Assembly (NCBI RefSeq): GCF_902459505.1
Contig: NC_047096.1
Location: 12,090,001 to 12,154,000, forward strand
Length of the DNA stretch: 64,000 nt
Direction of reading: 5' to 3'
From: Geotrypetes seraphini
Taxonomy: Eukaryota; Chordata; Amphibia; Gymnophiona; Dermophiidae
Each line of letters begins with the position of its first letter. Positions within the stretch are counted from its first letter, which is position 1. The translations under genes were made by a program, and so were the position numbers. Below the pieces are notes generated by a model that was not told the origin of the DNA, made no database searches, and saw nothing but the letters and a program-made list of their open reading frames with translations. This document shows positions 61,501 through 64,000 of the stretch, in pieces.

Positions 61501-63739
61501 AAACCCACGCTGCTCCTTGTGACCCTGGGCAAGTCACTTAAACCCCCCCATTGCCCCAGGTGCATTAGATAGATTGTGATCCCGCAAGGACAGACAGGGA
61601 AAATGCTTGAGTACCTGAATAAATTCATGGAAACCATTCTGAGCGCCCCTGGGAGAACGATATGGAAAATGAAATAAATAAATAAAAGGGAACTGGAAGG
61701 ATTTTGGCCTAAAGAAAAGCTGTTCCTCATCTTCCAGGCTTTCTGCTCTGTACTTCATATAGCCATAGAATCCAGGAAAATGTAGGTAGGTAGGTAGCAA
61801 GCTGCTATCAAGTAGAGAATGGCATGGTGGCAGAATTAACCACCATTCCTATCCCCACAGATAACTGCGGGAAACCATCCCTTGTCATTCTTTGGTGTCT
61901 GTCTCAACCTCTCAGTCCTTCTACACCAGCATTCTTCAATGCAGGGCTTGAGGGTCAGTGACTATGGCCATTAATACTCTGATTATTCCCTCTTCCCTTA
62001 CAGAATGACACGGGGACGGGAACGGTAATTAATTCTGTCACTGTGTAAATTCTCTACGGTACCTGAATGCAATATGTAAACTGTTTTGGTTGTACCTCCA
62101 GAAAAGCAGTATATTGGGAATCAAATAAAGTTAAACATCAATATACACCATTTATTAAAGGAATCATGGGTGACAGGTCATGGATTTGATATACTGCTTT
62201 TCTGTGGTATAATGAAAGTGTCCTTTTTGGGCTCACAGTCTATATTTTTATACCTGGTGCATTGGGTTAGTGATTTGCCCAGCATCACAAGGAGCTGCAG
62301 CAGAAATTAAACCAGTTCCCCCGGTTCTCAGCCTTGGTTGCAGGACTGTCTGGTGAAGTGCCTGATAAGATGCCAAAAAGAATCATTTTTCCAGTGCTGT
62401 CCTATTTGCATAGCAGTGGCTGGCATGCCATGTCTCTCCTCTTCCTTTCTCTGTTTTTGGACCTGGACTGAAGCCTACTTCCTTGTTTGCAGAGGAGGAT
62501 GTGGAAAACTTTGCTGTGCAGAGCCTGAGTAAAGACATCTTACGAAGCATCGAAGCTGACAGCTTTTGGTGTATGAGCAAACTACTGGATGGAATCCAGG
62601 TAATCTTCATTAGCAAAGTCCAGGCTAATGCCAGGTACAGTATTTATCCTGCAGGTAGCTCAGGTGCTTGTGCTTTCTTAAAGCTGTTCTAGCTCATTAT
62701 GGGGACATATTGTGTCCAGTACTCAAGACCTATACCTGTGAAAGAATGTAATCAGGTTAGAGGTAGTCCAGAGAAAGGGTACTGAAATAGTACAGAGTTT
62801 AACCTTAACATCTGAAGCCAGATTGAAATATTATACTCTAGAGAAGCAGAAAGACTGGGAGATAAGGAAGAGGGCTACAAGTTCGACATTAAGGTTAGAA
62901 ATATACATTTTTTCATGGTAGGAGCTCTAGAATAAAAGATCGGGTTAAAGCTCCAAGGAGATAACATTCAGGAGTCGCACTGGAAAATATTTCTTCATGG
63001 AATGACTTCCAAGGGATGTGGTGGAGAGATAAAATGCTAATGAAATTCAAGAAAGCCTGTGATCAGTAGCCAGGGTGGGGAGGAGAAGCCAGAGATCATT
63101 TGGAAGGTTTAAATGACACTTGGTACACTAAATACATCTTGCAGTCCTTACCTGCCATCAGGCCCTCTGTTTTCCTGGGGGGGGGGTTCCTCCTCCTCCT
63201 CCTGGTGACAGCAGTGCTAAGCTCATCCTGGGTATATTTATTTTCCTGGCTGGAACTGTCCCAGGATCATCCTGGGTGTGTGCAGTTGTTTCTGGCAACG
63301 GTCAGATCTCTGAAATTCATCTGGTGTGTATCTTTTCCCCCCCCCCAATCTTTTTCCTCTGTTGTAGGATAATTATACATTTGCACAACCTGGAATCCAG
63401 AAGAAGGTCAAAGCACTGGAAGAGCTAGTGAGCCGAATAGATGGTGCGTGTCCACAGGAGGGACGCATGGTGGGGGGATGGAGTCCAGCGTACAGAATTT
63501 GAAGAATAAGAGGGATTGGGTGGTGCCTGTGGTTATCTCGCTGTCCATCGGGATGTGTGTGCACAACTTTTCCTCAGATTCATATTGTAAAGGAAGCTTA
63601 TTCTCTTTTAGATCAGGTGCATAACCACTTTCGACGGTATGAGGTGGAATACCTGCAATTTGCCTTCCGCTGGATGAACAATCTGCTGATGAGAGAGCTT
63701 CCCCTGCGCTGCACTATCCGACTCTGGGACACCTACCAG
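39770..63739 (+). CDS. TBC1D22B: TBC1 domain family member 22B, N-terminal 11 exons (3' end outside window)
   Basis: Exons: 39770-39825, 42092-42148, 43074-43381, 49680-49859, 49985-50055, 51246-51374, 52622-52687, 54499-54613, 62493-62599, 63368-63443 and 63612-63739, giving 431 codons of about 505. All splice sites are GT-AG and phases agree. The start MAADHSKQFWKRSAKLPG matches TBC1D22B. A conserved linker contains FHEFARSTSDAWDIGDDEEE. The TBC domain begins at about residue 210 (GIPREVRPVTWRLL). It shows the arginine finger IHIDIPR (R274) and glutamine finger GYVQG (Q309), so GAP activity towards a Rab is expected. TBC1D22 proteins act at the Golgi and are known to bind ACBD3. The linker and FGFIEQYYDSRNEEHHQ favour 22B over 22A. 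Introns hold most of the mobile elements. Confidence 0.97.
40165..40760 (+). repeat. CR1 LINE 3' ends, one interrupted by a hAT element
   Basis: A first 3' end stops near 40217 (GGTCTGACCCTCCTTGACTG). A second runs from about 40225, reads CAGGAAACAAACATATTTTTC, is cut at 40424 and resumes at 40599 to end in GGATGGACCAATGGTCTGACC and TTCTTATG. The interruption gives a relative age: the CR1 copy is older than the hAT insertion. Confidence 0.82.
40424..40598. mobile_element. Non-autonomous hAT element (175 bp) inside CR1
   Basis: Begins CAGGGGTGTCCAATGTCGG and ends CCGACATTGGACACCCCTG, with a highly regular palindrome. The target duplication GGTTATAG is perfect (40416-40423 and 40599-40606). 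It has the best-kept termini among the copies of this family here, so it is probably the youngest. Confidence 0.95.
41087..41327 (+). repeat. tRNA-derived SINE, copy 4
   Basis: A box region GTGCGGCGCAGTGGTTAAAGC, B box GGTTCAAACCC, body GGGCAAGTCACTTAATCCCC, a C-run of variable length, the LINE-type tail and (AAATA)n end. Well preserved. Confidence 0.92.
42654..42984. mobile_element. Tigger-like non-autonomous element (331 bp)
   Basis: Left terminus TACAGGCAGTCTCCCGAGTT; right terminus on the other strand TACAGACAGTCCCCGGGCT. The borders are TA. Sub-terminal ACTTAAGTACAACTCATAC is mirrored by CGACTTAAGAACAGC at the right. It lies only 90 bp upstream of exon 3 of TBC1D22B. Confidence 0.85.
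43780..47335 (-). mobile_element. Fossil DIRS-type retroelement 1
   Basis: Inverted terminal repeats of about 220 bp lie at 43780-44000 and 47120-47335; both contain TCTCACATGTGGGYGAYGTC-type text. On the - strand a gag-like region occupies about 45212-44092, including SRASALSITMRRQAWLRVSD, as known for vertebrate DIRS gag. The reverse transcriptase, RNase H and recombinase parts are not seen, so it is an internally deleted copy. It is broken in several places and has a foldback element inserted near 45.5-46.25 kb. It looks old. It lies in TBC1D22B intron 3. Confidence 0.82.
45540..46250. mobile_element. Foldback element with degenerate tandem repeats
   Basis: Inverted arms: AATGGCAGGCCTGCCCCTTC at left is mirrored at 46070 (GAAGGGGCAGGCCCGCCATTC). 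The left half holds about four copies of a ~70-bp unit with GGAGGGATGCCCAGTCCCTC and GGACACCCC. A small hairpin (GATTCTCTAACC..GGTTAGAGAATC) lies at 45544-45587. The outer borders are uncertain. Confidence 0.6.
47770..48255 (-). repeat. L2-like LINE 3' end nested in another L2 copy
   Basis: TTATTTATTTATTTATTCG and GCCCAGAACGGGTTACAAAG mark the reversed 3' tail. The - strand then reads KRLTIPSGRSLKTETARKRS and FIPKLWHTIPPSI, an L2 C-terminus. Confidence 0.82.
48761..48916. mobile_element. Harbinger-like non-autonomous element (156 bp) with TTA duplication
   Basis: Terminal inverted repeats of about 26 bp (GGACTCCTTTTACAAAGGCG and, other strand, GGGCTCCTTTTACGAAGGTG), flanked on both sides by TTA (48758-48760, 48917-48919). 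A 3-bp TWA duplication is characteristic of PIF/Harbinger elements. Confidence 0.85.
49026..49430 (-). repeat. L2-like LINE 3' end
   Basis: ATAATAATAATAATAACTTTA is the terminal short repeat, and TTCTAGGCGGTTCACATTAG is the tail in reverse. A tandem ACAAGTGGTTACATATCAAA phrase occurs two or three times (49107-49225). Confidence 0.8.
50165..50900 (-). repeat. L2-like LINE 3' region
   Basis: TTTGTTATACCGCTTATCG and AGCAGTGTACAGAAAATTT mark the reversed tail, followed by coding remnants in - frames (AATAGAGTTCCAGAGTGTGG gives WNSxP-type text). It lies in TBC1D22B intron 5. Confidence 0.72.
51415..52324. mobile_element. Non-autonomous hAT element (910 bp) with 8-bp duplication
   Basis: Begins CAGGGGTGTCAAAGTCAATC and ends AGATTTTGCCATATCTG, flanked by CTCTAACC at 51407-51414 and 52325-52332. 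Just inside both ends is GCGGGCCA text typical of this large hAT group. The right half (51900-52290) is a foldback, with GATCCTCAGCAGGCTGCTTTG mirrored earlier. A CR1 piece is inserted at about 51495-51790. Confidence 0.9.
51495..51790 (-). repeat. CR1 LINE fragment inside the hAT element
   Basis: On - the text encodes LFADDTKICNRI (the catalytic DD of the reverse transcriptase) and DLQKLEEWSDN, as in the CR1 copy at 9272-9478. It has no CR1 3' end, so it may have been captured by the element rather than inserted by normal retrotransposition. Confidence 0.8.
52504..52570. repeat. (AT)n(GT)n microsatellite
   Basis: About 18 AT units run straight into about 13 GT units, in TBC1D22B intron 6, 50 bp before exon 7. 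Likely polymorphic. Confidence 0.97.
53270..53535 (-). repeat. CR1 LINE 3' end
   Basis: TTAAGAACATAAAGCTGCC, CAGACCGCAGGTCCATCAAG and GGTATCCTGTTTCCAACCG are the reversed 3' end. It continues to the coding remnant (ACCTTTTTAAAACCCTGC). Confidence 0.88.
53536..53830 (+). repeat. L2-like LINE C-terminal fragment
   Basis: Text around ATGGAATAGGCTTCTGAATGG and TTGATAAAAACTTGGCTTTGG is of the WN.L and LKTWLF type seen in the complete L2 3' ends. The tail near 53825 has TGGTGATTAATAGATCAC. The match is weak. Confidence 0.5.
55835..56485 (-). repeat. CR1 LINE 3' half inside the DIRS fossil
   Basis: On - the text reads YKTLVRPHLEYCVQFWRLQL, QRKATKIVRGLH, TLEERGDMIETFKYL and KYFFTERVVDVWNSLPEEV, a largely open CR1 C-terminus. 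The 3' end (AACATAGAAACAAGATGGC on +) lies at 55835. It is younger than the DIRS copy it splits. Confidence 0.9.
56495..56830 (-). repeat. L2-like LINE 3' end
   Basis: AATAATAATAATTTTTATTC is the terminal repeat, then TATATACCGCCAAACC and AAGGCGGTTTACAACC are the reversed tail. Confidence 0.82.
57410..59182. mobile_element. Non-autonomous hAT element (1.77 kb) with perfect 8-bp duplication
   Basis: Left end CACAGTTCTTCAACCGCCGG and right end, other strand, CAGTGTTCTTCAACC, with GGTCCGCGGACCGG sub-terminal text. CTCTAGAG flanks it at 57402-57409 and 59183-59190. The interior has an inverted pair (GATTCACGAAGGCAGCCTCG, 57645 and 57736) and a ~95-bp minisatellite. A module at 58600-58680 is shared in inverted orientation with the hAT-like element at 22370. 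No transposase frame is seen. It lies in the DIRS fossil. Confidence 0.92.
57800..58200 (+). repeat. Minisatellite, unit about 93-99 bp
   Basis: The phrase GGGACAGCTGCTACTGGA starts at about 57833, 57926, 58025 and 58120. Between copies, GGGAGGGGAGGAGGGAAAGG and AAGCTGCTGGG recur. Unit-length differences come from the G/A-rich part. Confidence 0.88.
60036..60440 (-). repeat. CR1 LINE 3' end inside the DIRS fossil
   Basis: GAACATAAGAAAAGCCTTACTGG, CAGACCAATGGTCTATCTAG and GTACCTGGCCAAAACCC are the reversed 3' end. Coding remnants follow (on -, RKFFFTQRIVKLRNVLPDVV). Confidence 0.9.
61451..61687 (+). repeat. tRNA-derived SINE, copy 5
   Basis: GTGTGGCGCAGTGGTTAAAGC, then a seven-base gap relative to the other copies (ACAGCACCCTGAGG), the B box GGTTCAAACCC, body and LINE-type tail, closing on (AAATA)n. 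Confidence 0.92.
61814..62058. mobile_element. Small DNA element with inverted ends (about 245 bp)
   Basis: Left GTAGAGAATGGCATGGTGGC and right, other strand, GTAGAGAATTTACACAGTGAC, both continuing into AGAATTAA and CCGTTCC-like text. Same family as 37312. No target duplication could be read with confidence. Confidence 0.7.
62740..63115 (+). repeat. CR1 LINE 3' region
   Basis: AGGTAGTCCAGAGAAAGGGTAC and TATACTCTAGAGAAGCAGAAAG resemble the CR1 ORF2 C-terminal stretch (VQRR and YTLEE-type text). AATATTTCTTCATGGAATGAC corresponds to FF..R. No 3' terminus is found. It lies in TBC1D22B intron 9. Confidence 0.7.
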
Positions 63740-64000
63740 GTACATCAGGACCTAAGTGCAGACTAGTTTCGTCCAAGACTGGCCCTAGCTTTCAGTGGAC
63801 ACATTACTGAAATCCCAGGATCAGTCCAGAACTTGTAGAACAGAAACTTCAGTGGGAGAATGTCTGCTCCTGGCAAAACTTTTCTAGTATGTGACCGCTT
63901 TCTACACAGCAGAGGAGACCCAATCGTGCTCTCTGTTTGCGATTTGTTAATACCACAGTCAGTCCGGGTGGTTTAAGTTAAGTTCTGACCTGTCTCTTCC

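Larger units (their letters stand above)
54614..62492 (+). other. TBC1D22B: TBC1D22B intron 8
   Basis: The largest intron read (7879 bp), most of it taken up by a fossil DIRS element and its nested insertions (55.3-60.8 kb), then a SINE and a small DNA element. 54614-55330 and 60780-61440 show nothing I can assign. Confidence 0.85.

Overview
The window is vertebrate nuclear DNA holding two protein-coding genes on the + strand in a matrix that is mostly decayed transposable elements. PIM1 (PIM-family serine/threonine kinase) is complete, with coding exons at 17137-20972. TBC1D22B (TBC-domain Rab GAP) starts at 39770 and runs off the right edge. I read eleven of its exons, 431 codons, up to 63739. 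All introns in both genes have GT-AG ends and the reading phases join without a break. The PIM1 - TBC1D22B order is the one known from human 6p21.2, so this looks like a conserved tetrapod block. The repeat mix (CR1, L2-like and L1-like LINEs, DIRS retroelements, Penelope-type repeats with hammerhead-like cores, many small hAT, Tigger, mariner and Harbinger-like elements, and a tRNA-SINE) suggests an amphibian, possibly a caecilian. The species call is inference from repeat character only.

Layout. 1-16 kb is intergenic: tRNA-SINEs, a tandem array of a LINE 3' end, a CR1 copy, a Tigger-like element and a dead L2-like LINE. 16.0-18.1 kb is a very GC-rich CpG-island promoter that also covers PIM1 exons 1-4. 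Exons 5-6 lie in ordinary DNA and the transcript ends near 22.13 kb. 22.2-39.2 kb between the genes is packed with repeats: hAT elements with 8-bp target duplications, foldback elements, nested L1-like LINEs and a Tigger, and three Penelope-type copies. One of these keeps what looks like a complete hammerhead ribozyme core on the - strand at 33195-33243. 39.4-40.0 kb is the CpG-island promoter of TBC1D22B. 40-64 kb holds its exons, with introns enlarged by two fossil DIRS elements (43.8-47.3 and 55.3-60.8 kb) and many nested insertions.

Function. PIM1 is a constitutively active, short-lived kinase usually controlled at the level of transcription and mRNA decay, and its 3'UTR has a clear AU-rich element. 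TBC1D22B is a Golgi-associated Rab GAP family member and both catalytic fingers are present. Nothing suggests the two genes act in one pathway; they are simply neighbours. No TMEM217-like gene, which lies between them in human, was recognised.

I found no new multi-gene system. The items most worth a second look are the hammerhead ribozyme core, the inverted-arm copies around its relatives, the shared internal module of two different hAT families, the G-rich L1-like 3' ends, and the missing upstream reading frame for the long PIM1 isoform.
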